A stretch of 64,000 nt of DNA from Salmonella enterica subsp. enterica serovar Choleraesuis. Its GTDB lineage: Bacteria; Pseudomonadota; Gammaproteobacteria; Enterobacterales; Enterobacteriaceae. Of the stretch, positions 26,988 to 37,385 are shown piece by piece; position 1 is the stretch's first letter; the number at the start of each line of letters is the position of its first letter. The notes beneath the pieces are model-generated. The model was not told the origin of the DNA and did no database searches. It saw nothing but the letters and a program-made list of their open reading frames with translations. The stretch covers positions 744,001-808,000 of the forward strand of contig AP025685.1 of the NCBI GenBank assembly GCA_022846635.1, in the 5' to 3' direction. The position numbers and the translations under genes were made by a program.

Positions 26988-28457
26988 ATGGAGCCTTTAG
27001 ATATTTTTGTCGGCGGAGAGTGGCGGCGCGGCGGTGGAAACCTGATGAGCAGCACTTTTCCGGCCGATGGCAGCACCAATGCCACCCTGCATGCCTCCAG
27101 TATTGAGGATCTTGAACTGGCGGTGAGCAGGGGCGAGGCGGCGTGGCGCGATCCGGCGTGGCGTAACGCTCTGCCGCATCAGCGCGCCCGGGTGCTGGCA
27201 CGAGTAGCAGACCTTATTGAGCAGCAGGCCGACAGGCTGGCTGAATTACAGACCCGTGATAACGGTAAACCGCTGGCGGAAACCCGTGGCTTAGTGATGA
27301 GCGCCGCTGGCACAGCGCGCTACTTTGCGGCGGCCTGCGAATTGCTGGAGGGAGAGCTGCCGACACCGCGTCAGCCAGAGCTGTTGACCTTAAGTCAGTA
27401 CCAGCCGCTGGGCGTGGTAGCGGCGATTACGCCGTGGAACTCCCCCATCGCCAGCGAAATGCAGAAGATTGCTCCGGCTATTGCTGCCGGGAATGCGGTG
27501 ATCCTTAAACCGGCGGAGGCCACGCCGCTGCTGGCGCTGGAGCTGGCCCGATTATTTGAACAGGCCGGTTTACCTGCCGGCTTGCTCAGCGTACTTCCCG
27601 GTAAGGGCAGCATTATTGGCGACGCTCTGGCCCGCCATCCACTGGTGCGCAAAATCTCCTTTACCGGCGGCACCAATACCGGACGCCATCTGGCGCACGT
27701 GGCGGCGGAAAAACTAATTCCGGTATCGCTGGAACTGGGCGGTAAGTCGCCAACGATTGTGCTCGAAGACGCCGACATTGAGCGCGCGGCGCGCGGCATC
27801 TGCTACGGCATCTTTAGTTCCGGCGGCCAGGCATGTATCGCCGGGGCAAGGCTATTTGTGCACCGTTCCCAATGGCAACCGCTGATGAACCGGTTGCTGG
27901 CGCTGAGCCGCGAGCTAAGGCTGGGACATCCGCTGGCTGATGGTACTCATATTGGTCCGCTGATTAGCCCTGAACACCGTGCCAGCGTGCATCGATACGT
28001 GGAGCTGGCCCGCAGTGAAGGGGGCGAAGTACTGTGCGGCGGCGCAATTCCTGAAGCTTCGGCGCTGCGGGCTGGCAACTGGTATCCGCCCACCATTATT
28101 ACCGGGCTAAACAACCGGGCAGAGGTTTGCCAGCAGGAGATCTTCGGGCCGGTGCTGGTGGCAATGCCATTTGATGACGAGCACCAGCTGCTAAGCGAGG
28201 CCAATGATTCGGTATATGGGCTGGCCGCCGGAATCTGGAGCCGCGACGCCGGGCGGGCTTTGCGCCTGGCCGAAGAGCTGGAAGTGGGCACCGTGTGGAT
28301 TAATACCTACAAAGTTTTCTCGGTTTCGACCCCATTCGGGGGCTTTAAAGAGAGCGGCCTGGGCCGTGAAAAAGGTATCCAGGGGCTTAAAGCCTGGATG
28401 CAACAGAAGAGCATCTATCTCGCCACTGGCAATAACGTCAATCACTGGTGCGATTAA
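26988..28457 (+). CDS. NAD(P)-dependent aldehyde dehydrogenase
   Basis: 489 residues, full-length ALDH superfamily. Asn151 (TPWNSP), Lys174 (LKPAEATP), Glu249 (LELGGKSP) and catalytic Cys283 (GGQACIAG) are all present. It oxidises an aldehyde to an acid. It is followed immediately by a ThDP decarboxylase, so a 2-oxo acid to aldehyde to acid sequence is a reasonable inference, as in benzoylformate and phenylpyruvate routes. Confidence 0.92.
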   Translation: MEPLDIFVGGEWRRGGGNLMSSTFPADGSTNATLHASSIEDLELAVSRGEAAWRDPAWRNALPHQRARVLARVADLIEQQADRLAELQTRDNGKPLAETRGLVMSAAGTARYFAAACELLEGELPTPRQPELLTLSQYQPLGVVAAITPWNSPIASEMQKIAPAIAAGNAVILKPAEATPLLALELARLFEQAGLPAGLLSVLPGKGSIIGDALARHPLVRKISFTGGTNTGRHLAHVAAEKLIPVSLELGGKSPTIVLEDADIERAARGICYGIFSSGGQACIAGARLFVHRSQWQPLMNRLLALSRELRLGHPLADGTHIGPLISPEHRASVHRYVELARSEGGEVLCGGAIPEASALRAGNWYPPTIITGLNNRAEVCQQEIFGPVLVAMPFDDEHQLLSEANDSVYGLAAGIWSRDAGRALRLAEELEVGTVWINTYKVFSVSTPFGGFKESGLGREKGIQGLKAWMQQKSIYLATGNNVNHWCD

Positions 28458-28471
28458 TATAAGGGCTGAAG

Positions 28472-30112
28472 ATGAGTGAATTGATTACCGTGGGCGAAGC
28501 GGTCGCCCGTACCCTCGAGCAGTATGGCGTCGATACCTTATATGGCGTGATTTCGATTCATAACCTGCCGGTGGCGGATGCTATTGGCCAGCGCGGACGG
28601 CTGCGTTTTGTCCCTTCGCGCGGTGAGGCCGGGGCGGTTACTATGGCCGATGCGCACGGGCGCTTCTCCGGGCTTGGCGTTGCTCTGACCAGTACCGGTG
28701 CCGGAGCCGGGAACGCCGTGGGCGCGCTGGTGGAGGCAATGAATGCCGGAACCCCGCTGTTGCATATAACCGGCCAGGTTGAGAAGGCTTATCTGGATGC
28801 AGACACCGGTTTTATTCACGAAACCCGCGATCAAATGGGTTTCCTGCGGGCCAGCAGTAAGCGTGCGTTTCGTATCAGTAGCCCAGGCCAGGCAGTAGCC
28901 ATTTTGCAGCGGGCAATTCAGGAAGCGCAGACCGCGCCTTGCGGCCCGGTCTCGGTCGAAATTCCCATTGATATTCAGGGAGCAAAAATCCCCGCCTCGC
29001 TGGTAACGGCACCTGGCCAGAGCCTGCAACTGCCAGCGCCTTCCGAGCAAACTATTGAGCGGGTTTGGGCGCGGCTGACCAAAGCTCGCCAGCCATTGCT
29101 GTGGGTAGGCGGCGGTGCGCTGGCCGCGGCCGATGCCGTGAAGCGCCTGGCCGATGCCGGAGTGACCGTGATTTCCAGCACCCACGGGCGCGGAATTTTA
29201 AGCGATGAACATCCGCGCAGCCTGCGGGCGTTCCATAACTCAGCGGCCATCGAGGCGCTGATGAGCGAGTGCGATCTTACTCTGGTGGTTGGCTCGCGGT
29301 TGCGCAGCAACGAAACCCGCTCATGGACGTTGGATCTGCCGGCACCAAGAGTCCAGATAGATATCGACCCCGCTGCCGCCAGCCGTAATTATCTGATGGA
29401 TGACACGATCGTGGCTGACAGTGTCGCATTGCTTAATGCGCTGGCGGCCCGAATTCAGGGACGGCGTTTTGGCGATGCTGACTGGGATGCGCGGATTAAA
29501 GCGGCGCTGGGGCAGGCGGAAAGTGATTTACGCGCTCAGTGCGGTGAATATGCGCGGCTTAATGATGCCATTGCCAAAGCGCTTCCCGCCGACGGCATTT
29601 TAGTCCGAGATATAACGGTTTCCGGCAGCCTGTGGGGCAGCCGTCTGTTTCGCGCCAATCGCCCGCTTGGCAACATCCATTCTCTGGCCGGAGCTATCGG
29701 TCTTGGTCTGCCGATGGCAGTGGGTGTCGCGCTGGCTAATCCGCAGCGCAAAGTGGTGGGGCTGGTGGGGGATGGCGGCCTGTCGCTGAACCTCGGAGAA
29801 CTGGCGACGCTGGCTCAGGAAAAAGCCAATGTGACGCTGCTTATTATGAATGACGGCGGTTACGGCGTGATGCGCGGTATTCAGGATAAATATTTTGGCG
29901 GTCGTCAGTACTATAACGAACTGCATACCCCAGACTTTACTCAGCTGGCGCAGGCGATGGGCCTGCAAGCGTGGTCTGTATCCAGTGCCGATGATTTTGA
30001 TGCGGTAATGGCGGAAGCGCTGGCGATGCCGGGGCCATCGGTGGTTGAAGTACGTATGAAGGATATCGGGCCGCTGCAATTTGCCGGGCCACCGCAAAAG
30101 ACACTTTACTAA
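28472..30112 (+). CDS. Thiamine-diphosphate enzyme (benzoylformate decarboxylase/acetolactate synthase-like)
   Basis: 546 residues with the three-domain layout of the family. Glu52 in SRGEAGA is the cofactor-activating glutamate; the ThDP motif is GDG (433-435) followed by Asn460. It should bind ThDP and magnesium and decarboxylate a 2-oxo acid or join two of them. It lacks a clear FAD-binding fingerprint. It is the last gene of the operon and is followed by a strong terminator. Confidence 0.85.
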   Translation: MSELITVGEAVARTLEQYGVDTLYGVISIHNLPVADAIGQRGRLRFVPSRGEAGAVTMADAHGRFSGLGVALTSTGAGAGNAVGALVEAMNAGTPLLHITGQVEKAYLDADTGFIHETRDQMGFLRASSKRAFRISSPGQAVAILQRAIQEAQTAPCGPVSVEIPIDIQGAKIPASLVTAPGQSLQLPAPSEQTIERVWARLTKARQPLLWVGGGALAAADAVKRLADAGVTVISSTHGRGILSDEHPRSLRAFHNSAAIEALMSECDLTLVVGSRLRSNETRSWTLDLPAPRVQIDIDPAAASRNYLMDDTIVADSVALLNALAARIQGRRFGDADWDARIKAALGQAESDLRAQCGEYARLNDAIAKALPADGILVRDITVSGSLWGSRLFRANRPLGNIHSLAGAIGLGLPMAVGVALANPQRKVVGLVGDGGLSLNLGELATLAQEKANVTLLIMNDGGYGVMRGIQDKYFGGRQYYNELHTPDFTQLAQAMGLQAWSVSSADDFDAVMAEALAMPGPSVVEVRMKDIGPLQFAGPPQKTLY

Positions 30113-30125
30113 TTGAATTGGGGCT

Positions 30126-30197
30126 GGCGGCGTTTTTCGCCGCCTGGTATTTCCGACGGTTTGGACAGGGAGTTAGCGCCCCCTGTCCCTTTTTTTA
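30126..30197 (+). terminator. Terminator(s) closing the catabolic operon
   Basis: A first hairpin GGCGGCG-ttttt-CGCCGCC (30126-30144) is followed by a second, GGACAGGG / CCCTGTCC (30163-30188), with seven T. The second T-run overlaps the loiP stop codon, so the island ends exactly against the backbone gene. Confidence 0.88.
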
Positions 30198-30971
30198 TTG
30201 GGCTGCGGCTGGAATGGCCAGGCCATCGGCCTTCATGCGCTCACGGATGTGGGCGGCGCGCGCTTCTGAAGACGGATGATCGTCAAACATCGAGCTTTGA
30301 CGCCCGGCTTCCAGTTTTGCCAGCTTCTCGAAGCTGGTCACCAGGCCCGCCGGGTTAATGTTACGTTTGCGCAGCAGGTCGTAAGAGAAGTCATCAGCTT
30401 CTGATTCCTGACGCTGCGAGAACTGCGAGTTCACCAGCTTTTCACCCAGCGCGCCGATTTGTGACTGGGACAGGTTGCCAATCACCCCTCCAGCAGAGGC
30501 AACCGCGCTACGGATAGCGTTGGTGCTCATGGCTACCTGCATACCGCGTTTAACGTGCCCCAGCGCCACGTGGCCCATTTCATGGCCCAGTACCGCTTCT
30601 ACTTCGTTGTCATCCATCAAATCCATCAGCCCGCTGTAAACGCGCACGCAGCCGTTTGCCATTGCGAAGGCATTAACGTCTTTGGTTTCATATACTTTGT
30701 AGTTAACCGGCAGCCCGTTGATATTGTTGCCAAGGGCGGCGGCGATTTTGTCCAGACGCTGGGCGTACTGGCTGGATGCCGGGGCGATGGTGGCTTTGCT
30801 GTCCTGATCCTGACAGGCCTGATTACTCAGCTCGGTGACCTGAGCGTCGCTCAGATTGTAGGCCTGGAAAGCCTCAGCTCCGGAAGAGAGCAGGGCGTTA
30901 GAGTCCATATTCTGACAACCGCTAAGCATCATAACCGTAGCCAGACTTAACATTACCGGACGCATTTTCAT
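30195..30971 (-). CDS. loiP: Outer-membrane lipoprotein metalloprotease LoiP (YggG)
   Basis: 258 residues, M48-family zinc protease. Lipoprotein signal with lipobox LSGC (Cys19), zinc motif HEMGH at 130-134, third ligand in ESEADD, and sequence close to E. coli YggG throughout; E. coli LoiP is about 252 residues. It acts in the periplasm on the inner face of the outer membrane and is linked to low-osmolarity response. In E. coli it lies between speB and tktA; here the island separates it from speB. Confidence 0.95.
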   Translation of the reverse strand: MKMRPVMLSLATVMMLSGCQNMDSNALLSSGAEAFQAYNLSDAQVTELSNQACQDQDSKATIAPASSQYAQRLDKIAAALGNNINGLPVNYKVYETKDVNAFAMANGCVRVYSGLMDLMDDNEVEAVLGHEMGHVALGHVKRGMQVAMSTNAIRSAVASAGGVIGNLSQSQIGALGEKLVNSQFSQRQESEADDFSYDLLRKRNINPAGLVTSFEKLAKLEAGRQSSMFDDHPSSEARAAHIRERMKADGLAIPAAAQ

Positions 30972-31283
30972 TTAATTATTTCCATTTAGGTGTTAATCAC
31001 AACGCAGGAAGAAAGGGGTTTACAAGTTTTGCAGATAATAAAAACATTTATCCCTTTTCGCGAGTGCCGCAATAGACTGAATCGTTCTTCCAGAACATTC
31101 TTTATCACCTTACTCAATTTGTGCATTTGGCGGCGCTTAACCCTGGCTGGTGGCACTAAGTCGCATGTACATAAACAGCCGCATGAGTTACATTGGTACC
31201 CACTTTTTTGGGCTATGCCCGTTACTCTGATTTATCGAATCGTCAACAAGGCTTAGCCTTCAACTATCCGATCTGGAGTCAAA
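30972..31283. other. Divergent loiP/tktA intergenic region
   Basis: About 310 bases, AT-rich, expected to carry both promoters. No operator, RNA or small gene was recognised. Confidence 0.4.
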
Positions 31284-33275
31284 ATGTCATCTCGCAAAGA
31301 GCTTGCCAATGCAATCCGTGCGCTTAGCATGGACGCTGTTCAGAAAGCCAACTCCGGTCACCCGGGCGCCCCGATGGGCATGGCGGACATTGCCGAAGTC
31401 CTGTGGCGTGACTATATGAACCATAACCCGCAGAACCCACACTGGGCTGACCGCGACCGCTTCGTGCTGTCTAATGGTCATGGTTCTATGCTGATTTACA
31501 GCCTGCTGCACCTCACTGGTTATGAGCTGCCGATTGAAGAACTGAAAAACTTCCGTCAGCTGCACTCTAAAACTCCGGGCCACCCGGAAGTGGGTTACAC
31601 CCCAGGCGTTGAAACCACCACTGGTCCGCTGGGTCAGGGCATCGCTAACGCCGTTGGTATGGCGATTGCTGAGCGCACTCTGGCGGCGCAGTTTAACCGT
31701 CCGGGCCATGACATTGTTGACCATCACACCTACGTGTTCATGGGCGATGGCTGCATGATGGAAGGCATCTCCCACGAAGTGTGCTCCCTGGCGGGTACCC
31801 TGAAGCTGGGTAAACTGATGGCGTTTTACGATGACAACGGTATCTCTATCGATGGTCACGTAGAAGGCTGGTTCACCGACGATACCGCTAAACGTTTCGA
31901 AGCCTACGGCTGGCACGTAGTGCGCGGCGTAGATGGTCACGACTCTGAAGCTATCAAACGCGCTATCGAAGAAGCGCGCAGCGTGACTGATAAACCTTCT
32001 CTGCTGATGTGCAAAACCGTTATCGGTTTTGGTTCTCCAAACAAAGCCGGCAGCCACGAAGCGCACGGTGCGGCTCTCGGCGAAGCCGAAGTTGCCGCTA
32101 CGCGTAAAGCGCTGGGCTGGAACTACGGTCCGTTTGAAATTCCTCAGGATATCTACGCTCAGTGGGATGCGAAGAAATCTGGTCAGGAAAAAGAGTCAGC
32201 ATGGGATAAGAAATTCTCCGCTTATGCGCAGGCTCACCCGGAACTGGCCGTTGAATTCAACCGCCGTATGAACGGTGAACTGCCAGAAGATTTCGGTACT
32301 AAAGCTCAGGCGTTCATCGAAGGCCTGCAGGCTAACCCGGCGAAAATTGCCAGCCGTAAAGCTTCTCAGAACTCCATCGAAGCATTTGGCCCGTGGCTGC
32401 CAGAGTTCCTGGGCGGCTCCGCTGACCTGGCTCCGTCCAACCTGACCATGTGGTCTGGCTCCAAATCCATCATGGATGATAAAGCCGGTAACTACATTCA
32501 CTACGGTGTACGTGAGTTCGGTATGACCGCTATCGGTAACGGTATCGCGCTGCACGGTGGTTTCGTACCATACACTTCTACCTTCCTGATGTTCGTGGAA
32601 TATGCCCGTAACGCGGCGCGTATGGCCGCGCTGATGAAACAGCGTCAGGTGCTGGTATATACCCATGATTCTATCGGTCTGGGTGAAGATGGCCCAACCC
32701 ACCAGCCGGTTGAGCAGATTGCTTCTCTGCGCGTAACGCCAAACATGAGCGTATGGCGTCCGGCGGATCAGGTTGAAACCGCGATTGCATGGAAACATGC
32801 AGTAGAGCGTAAAGACGGCCCTACCGCGCTGATTCTGTCTCGTCAGAACCTGGCTCAGCAGGAGCGTACCGCTCAGCAGCTGGCCGACGTTAACCGCGGT
32901 GGCTACGTTCTGAAAGATTGCGCAGGTCAGCCTCAGCTGCTCCTTATCGCTACCGGTTCTGAAGTTGAGCTGGCGGTGGCATCTGCTGACAAACTGTCTG
33001 CCGACGGTATCAAAGTGCGCGTGGTTTCCATGCCATCTACCGATCTGTTCGACAAACAGGATGCGGCCTATCAGGAGTCCGTCCTGCCGAAAGCCGTTAG
33101 CGCGCGTATCGCTATCGAAGCCGGTATCGCAGACTACTGGTACAAATACGTTGGCCTGAATGGCAGCATTGTCGGCATGACCACTTTTGGTGAGTCAGCT
33201 CCGGCAGAGCAGCTGTTCAAAGAGTTCGGCTTCACCGTTGAACACGTGGTCGACAAAGCGAAAGAGCTGCTGTAA
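31284..33275 (+). CDS. tktA: Transketolase 1
   Basis: 663 residues, same as E. coli TktA. It transfers two-carbon ketol units in the pentose phosphate pathway with ThDP. The ThDP motif GDGCMMEG (near 154-161), the SGHPGAPMG start segment with its conserved His, and the [11 protein letters not shown] loop are present. Codon use is that of a highly expressed gene. Confidence 0.98.
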   Translation: MSSRKELANAIRALSMDAVQKANSGHPGAPMGMADIAEVLWRDYMNHNPQNPHWADRDRFVLSNGHGSMLIYSLLHLTGYELPIEELKNFRQLHSKTPGHPEVGYTPGVETTTGPLGQGIANAVGMAIAERTLAAQFNRPGHDIVDHHTYVFMGDGCMMEGISHEVCSLAGTLKLGKLMAFYDDNGISIDGHVEGWFTDDTAKRFEAYGWHVVRGVDGHDSEAIKRAIEEARSVTDKPSLLMCKTVIGFGSPNKAGSHEAHGAALGEAEVAATRKALGWNYGPFEIPQDIYAQWDAKKSGQEKESAWDKKFSAYAQAHPELAVEFNRRMNGELPEDFGTKAQAFIEGLQANPAKIASRKASQNSIEAFGPWLPEFLGGSADLAPSNLTMWSGSKSIMDDKAGNYIHYGVREFGMTAIGNGIALHGGFVPYTSTFLMFVEYARNAARMAALMKQRQVLVYTHDSIGLGEDGPTHQPVEQIASLRVTPNMSVWRPADQVETAIAWKHAVERKDGPTALILSRQNLAQQERTAQQLADVNRGGYVLKDCAGQPQLLLIATGSEVELAVASADKLSADGIKVRVVSMPSTDLFDKQDAAYQESVLPKAVSARIAIEAGIADYWYKYVGLNGSIVGMTTFGESAPAEQLFKEFGFTVEHVVDKAKELL

Positions 33276-33290
33276 TCGCTCCTGGCTAAA

Positions 33291-33317
33291 TAAAGGGTCG
33301 CTTCGGCGGCCCTTTTT
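33291..33317 (+). terminator. tktA terminator
   Basis: AAAGGGTCGC-ttcg-GCGGCCCTTTTT hairpin with UUCG-type tetraloop, 15 bases past the stop. Confidence 0.85.
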
Positions 33318-33370
33318 AATAAATACATTCCCGATACTGATACATTTCACAAACATTATTCCCGCAAAAA

Positions 33371-33386
33371 TGTGACTTATATCAGA
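33371..33386 (+). promoter_or_regulatory. CRP-like site upstream of epd
   Basis: TGTGA-CTTATA-TCAGA, one mismatch in the second half-site. The epd promoter is CRP-activated in E. coli. Confidence 0.45.
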
Positions 33387-33443
33387 AGAACGCCGGGTCC
33401 CTATGCCATATCATTCCATTTATTCTTCTTTTCGCTTATTCTA

Positions 33444-33457
33444 GCTGAAGCGTTTCA
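33444..33457 (+). promoter_or_regulatory. Cra (FruR) operator upstream of epd-pgk-fbaA
   Basis: GCTGAAGCGTTTCA matches the Cra consensus GCTGAAACGTTTCA in 13 of 14 positions. Cra repression of this glycolytic operon is known in E. coli. Confidence 0.75.
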
Positions 33458-33576
33458 GTTGCCTAAATGTGCGACTAATAAGCAAACAGCCTCGTTTATT
33501 GACGCCAGGGTTTCCCAAAGTAGTGTCGCTGGATTACTCTTTCAGCCATTGTTACTGGAATCTTGTCTGGAGATAT

Positions 33577-34596
33577 ATGACCATTCGTATTGCCATTAAT
33601 GGCTTTGGACGCATCGGACGCAATGTGCTGCGGGCTCTGTACGAGTCTGGCCGACGTGCCGAGATAAGCGTGGTCGCTATCAATGAACTGGCTGAATGTG
33701 CGGCGATGGCCCACTTGCTTAAGTACGATACTACCCATGGCCGTTTTGGCTGGGACGTTCGTCATGACTGCGACCAGCTATGGGTTGGCGATGATGAAAT
33801 CCGCGTGCTGCATCAGCCTGAGCTGAGCAAATTACCGTGGGATGCGCTGGATGTTGATGTAGTGCTGGATTGTACCGGCGTCTTTGGCAGCAGAAGCGAC
33901 GGCGAGGCCCATCTGGCCGCAGGTGCCGGTAAAGTACTGTTTTCCCACCCCGGCGGCCCGGATCTGGACGCAACTATCGTCTACGGTGTAAACCACACAA
34001 CGCTTCGCGCTGAAGATCGTATCGTTTCTAATGCTTCATGCACTACCAACTGTATTATCCCGGTTATCAAACTGCTTGATGATACCTGGACAATCGATTC
34101 TGGTACCGTTACGACTATTCACTCTTCGATGAACGATCAGCAGGTGATTGATAGCTGGCACAGCGATTTGCGCCGCACCCGTGCTGCCAGTCACTCCATC
34201 ATCCCGGTAGACACTCGCCTGGCGGCGGGTATTACCCGGTTCTTCCCAAAATTTGCCGATCGTTTCGAGGCAATAGCGGTAAGGGTTCCTACTTTAAACG
34301 TGACGGCTATCGACCTGAGCGTGACCGTTGAGAAACCTGTCAATGCCTTGGAAGTCAATAGCTTGCTGCAAAAAGCAGCGCGTGAAGGATTTCATGGTAT
34401 AGTTGACTATACGGAAATACCGTTGGTCTCAAGCGATTTTAACCACGACCCACACAGCTCCATTATTGATGGCAGCCAGACTCGGGTAAGTGGTCAGCAC
34501 CTCATCAAAACCCTGGTGTGGTGTGATAATGAATGGGGCTTTGCTAACCGCATGCTGGACACCACGTTAGCAATGGCCGCCGCAAGTTCCAGGTAA
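33577..34596 (+). CDS. epd: D-erythrose-4-phosphate dehydrogenase
   Basis: 339 residues, same as E. coli Epd. A GAPDH-family enzyme that oxidises erythrose 4-phosphate to 4-phosphoerythronate for pyridoxal phosphate synthesis. NAD loop NGFGRIG at 8-14, catalytic Cys155 in SNASCTTNC. The start MTIRIAING is chosen over the upstream frame because GGAG precedes it and it matches the family. Leads the epd-pgk-fbaA operon. Confidence 0.97.
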   Translation: MTIRIAINGFGRIGRNVLRALYESGRRAEISVVAINELAECAAMAHLLKYDTTHGRFGWDVRHDCDQLWVGDDEIRVLHQPELSKLPWDALDVDVVLDCTGVFGSRSDGEAHLAAGAGKVLFSHPGGPDLDATIVYGVNHTTLRAEDRIVSNASCTTNCIIPVIKLLDDTWTIDSGTVTTIHSSMNDQQVIDSWHSDLRRTRAASHSIIPVDTRLAAGITRFFPKFADRFEAIAVRVPTLNVTAIDLSVTVEKPVNALEVNSLLQKAAREGFHGIVDYTEIPLVSSDFNHDPHSSIIDGSQTRVSGQHLIKTLVWCDNEWGFANRMLDTTLAMAAASSR

Positions 34597-34644
34597 GACG
34601 CGGAGTGCGTCTGCAAAACTTTAGAATCAATGAGAGGATTCACC

Positions 34645-35808
34645 ATGTCTGTAATTAAGATGACCGATCTGGATCTGGCCGGTAAACGCGTCCTGATCCG
34701 TGCCGACCTCAACGTTCCGGTAAAAGAAGGCAAAGTGACGTCTGATGCCCGTATCCGTGCATCTCTGCCTACTATCGAGATGGCCCTGAAACAGGGTGCG
34801 AAAGTTATGGTGACTTCTCACCTTGGCCGTCCGACCGAAGGTGAGTACAACGAAGAATTCTCTCTGCTGCCGGTAGTTAACTACCTGAAAGACAAACTGT
34901 CTAATCCAGTACGTCTGGCAAAAGACTACCTGAACGGCGTTGATGTAGCGGCCGGTGAACTGGTTGTTCTGGAAAACGTTCGCTTCAACAAAGGCGAGAA
35001 AAAAGACGACGAAACTCTGTCTAAACAATATGCCGCTCTGTGCGACGTATATGTTATGGATGCTTTCGGTACCGCTCACCGCGCCCAGGCTTCAACTCAC
35101 GGCGTAGGTAAATTTGCTGATGTCGCTTGTGCCGGTCCTCTGCTGGCTGCCGAGCTGGACGCTCTGGGCAAAGCTCTGAAAGAGCCAGCTCGCCCAATGG
35201 TTGCTATCGTTGGTGGTTCTAAAGTTTCCACTAAACTGACCGTTCTGGACTCTCTGTCTAAAATCGCTGACCAGCTGATTGTTGGTGGTGGTATCGCGAA
35301 CACCTTTATCGCTGCTCAGGGCCACAACGTGGGTAAATCCCTGTATGAAGCTGACCTGGTTGATGAAGCTAAACGTCTGCTGACTACCTGTGATATCCCA
35401 GTTCCTACCGACGTTCGCGTAGCGACTGAGTTCTCTGAAACCGCTCCGGCAACCCTGAAATCTGTCAACGACGTTAAAGCCGACGAGCAGATCCTGGATA
35501 TTGGCGATGCTTCCGCAGAGAAACTGGCTGAAATCCTGAAAAACGCTAAAACCATTCTGTGGAATGGCCCGGTTGGCGTATTCGAATTCCCTAACTTCCG
35601 CAAAGGTACTGAAATCGTGGCTAACGCCATCGCAGATAGCGAAGGTTTCTCTATCGCTGGCGGCGGTGACACTCTGGCAGCTATCGACCTGTTCGGTATT
35701 GAAGATAAAATCTCTTATATCTCTACCGGCGGCGGCGCTTTCCTTGAGTTCGTAGAAGGTAAAGTTCTTCCAGCAGTAGCCATGCTTGAAGAGCGTGCAA
35801 AAAAATAA
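34645..35808 (+). CDS. pgk: Phosphoglycerate kinase
   Basis: 387 residues, same as E. coli Pgk. It transfers phosphate between 1,3-bisphosphoglycerate and ADP. Visible motifs: RADLNVP near 20, [14 protein letters not shown], and the C-terminal GGGDT and STGGGAFLE nucleotide loops. The ATG at 34645 follows GAGAGG; a five-codon upstream extension is not supported. Strong codon bias. Confidence 0.98.
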   Translation: MSVIKMTDLDLAGKRVLIRADLNVPVKEGKVTSDARIRASLPTIEMALKQGAKVMVTSHLGRPTEGEYNEEFSLLPVVNYLKDKLSNPVRLAKDYLNGVDVAAGELVVLENVRFNKGEKKDDETLSKQYAALCDVYVMDAFGTAHRAQASTHGVGKFADVACAGPLLAAELDALGKALKEPARPMVAIVGGSKVSTKLTVLDSLSKIADQLIVGGGIANTFIAAQGHNVGKSLYEADLVDEAKRLLTTCDIPVPTDVRVATEFSETAPATLKSVNDVKADEQILDIGDASAEKLAEILKNAKTILWNGPVGVFEFPNFRKGTEIVANAIADSEGFSIAGGGDTLAAIDLFGIEDKISYISTGGGAFLEFVEGKVLPAVAMLEERAKK

Positions 35809-35817
35809 TTTTTATTG

Positions 35818-35844
35818 ACGGGCAGGGTAACCTGCCCGTTGTTT
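35818..35844 (+). terminator. Hairpin/terminator between pgk and fbaA
   Basis: ACGGGCAGG-gtaa-CCTGCCCGT followed by TGTTTT. It may be a partial terminator or mRNA processing hairpin that sets the pgk/fbaA ratio. Confidence 0.7.
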
Positions 35845-35909
35845 TCTGCGCGTGCGAGCGCGCGCCAATCCCGATTTATTAACGACCCGAAGATACAGGA
35901 CAAGGTTAT

Positions 35910-36986
35910 ATGTCTAAAATTTTTGATTTCGTAAAACCAGGCGTTATCACCGGTGATGACGTTCAGAAAGTCTTCCAGATTGCTAAAGAGAACAACTTCG
36001 CTCTGCCAGCAGTAAACTGCGTCGGTACCGATTCCATCAACGCTGTGCTGGAAACTGCTTCTAAAGTTAAAGCTCCGGTTATCGTTCAGTTCTCTAACGG
36101 CGGTGCTTCCTTTATCGCGGGTAAAGGCGTGAAAGCCGAAGGCCAGCAGGCTGCTATCTGGGGTGCTATCTCCGGCGCTCATCATGTACACATGATGGCT
36201 GAACATTACGGCGTGCCGGTAATCCTGCACACCGACCACTGCGCGAAGAAACTGCTGCCATGGCTTGACGGCCTGCTGGACGCAGGTGAAAAACACTTCG
36301 CCGCTACCGGCAAACCTCTGTTCTCTTCTCACATGATTGACCTGTCTGAAGAGTCTCTGGAAGAGAACATCGAGATCTGCTCTAAATACCTGGCGCGCAT
36401 GGCCAAAATTGGCATGACCCTGGAAATCGAACTGGGTTGCACCGGTGGTGAAGAAGATGGCGTAGACAACAGCCACCTGGATAACTCCGCGCTGTACACT
36501 CAGCCAGAAGACGTTGATTACGCATACACCAAGCTGAACGCTATCAGCCCGCGTTTCACCATCGCCGCTTCCTTCGGTAACGTACACGGCGTGTACAAGC
36601 CAGGTAACGTGCAGCTGACCCCTGTTATCCTGAAAAACTCTCAGGACTACGTGTGCAAAAAACACAACCTGCCGCACAATGCGCTGAACTTCGTGTTCCA
36701 CGGTGGTTCCGGTTCTACCGCTGCTGAAATCAAAGAAGCGGTAAGCTACGGTGTTATCAAAATGAACATCGATACCGATACCCAGTGGGCGACCTGGGAA
36801 GGCATCCTGAACTACTACAAGAAAAATGAAGGCTATCTGCAGGGCCAGCTGGGTAACCCAGAAGGCGACGACAAGCCTAACAAGAAATACTACGATCCAC
36901 GCGTATGGCTGCGCGCTGGCCAGACTTCTATGATCACTCGTCTGGAACAGGCTTTCAAAGAACTGAACGCCGTAGACGTACTGTAA
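35910..36986 (+). CDS. fbaA: Fructose-bisphosphate aldolase, class II
   Basis: 358 residues, one shorter than E. coli FbaA (the KAEGQQAAIWG loop near 75 is a residue shorter). Zinc-dependent cleavage of fructose 1,6-bisphosphate. Metal and active-site segments HTDHCAKK, ELGCTGGEEDGVDN, SFGNVHGVYKPG and HGGSGS are intact. Confidence 0.98.
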   Translation: MSKIFDFVKPGVITGDDVQKVFQIAKENNFALPAVNCVGTDSINAVLETASKVKAPVIVQFSNGGASFIAGKGVKAEGQQAAIWGAISGAHHVHMMAEHYGVPVILHTDHCAKKLLPWLDGLLDAGEKHFAATGKPLFSSHMIDLSEESLEENIEICSKYLARMAKIGMTLEIELGCTGGEEDGVDNSHLDNSALYTQPEDVDYAYTKLNAISPRFTIAASFGNVHGVYKPGNVQLTPVILKNSQDYVCKKHNLPHNALNFVFHGGSGSTAAEIKEAVSYGVIKMNIDTDTQWATWEGILNYYKKNEGYLQGQLGNPEGDDKPNKKYYDPRVWLRAGQTSMITRLEQAFKELNAVDVL

Positions 36987-37003
36987 GTCTTTACTCTTGT
37001 CTG

Positions 37004-37031
37004 AAAACCCACCTTATGGTGGGTTTTTTTA
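37004..37031 (+). terminator. fbaA terminator
   Basis: AAAACCCACC-ttat-GGTGGGTTTTTTT, ideal rho-independent terminator. Confidence 0.92.
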
Positions 37032-37385
37032 TGCCCGAAAGGCGCGAGATTTGGGGGGGTAGTATTTTCTATCTGGAGCGCTTTTACAGAAAATTTAACG
37101 GTAATTTATAGATAAAAAAACCTTCAGATTAACCTTCTTACCGTAATATCTCTTCGCCTCAGTAGATATAAATCTCAGTGTCAGATCTTTCTATCAACAA
37201 TCTTTATCTGAGCTAAATTTTGGGCTTTATTTGCTCCGTTTTAGCTTAAAGACTAATCAAATGAACTTATTTTTGTGAGCTGTTTGGCATAATTTGTCGT
37301 TATTGATTACCCTTACAACTCGGCCTCCATTTGGGAGGTCTACGGGTTATTTTTTGAATGTTCAGGTAAATATTGGGATTAATTA
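37032..37385. other. Intergenic region before mscS
   Basis: About 350 bases, AT-rich, no supported gene. A short stem CCTCC-N5-GGAGG (37324-37338) followed by a T-rich stretch lies in the mscS leader. In E. coli mscS is RpoS-controlled; no clear promoter was picked. Confidence 0.4.

Noticed and set aside
30163..30197. Attachment-site repeat at the island end
   Set aside because: The inverted repeat with seven T is a normal terminator, and no matching copy is seen near 15718.
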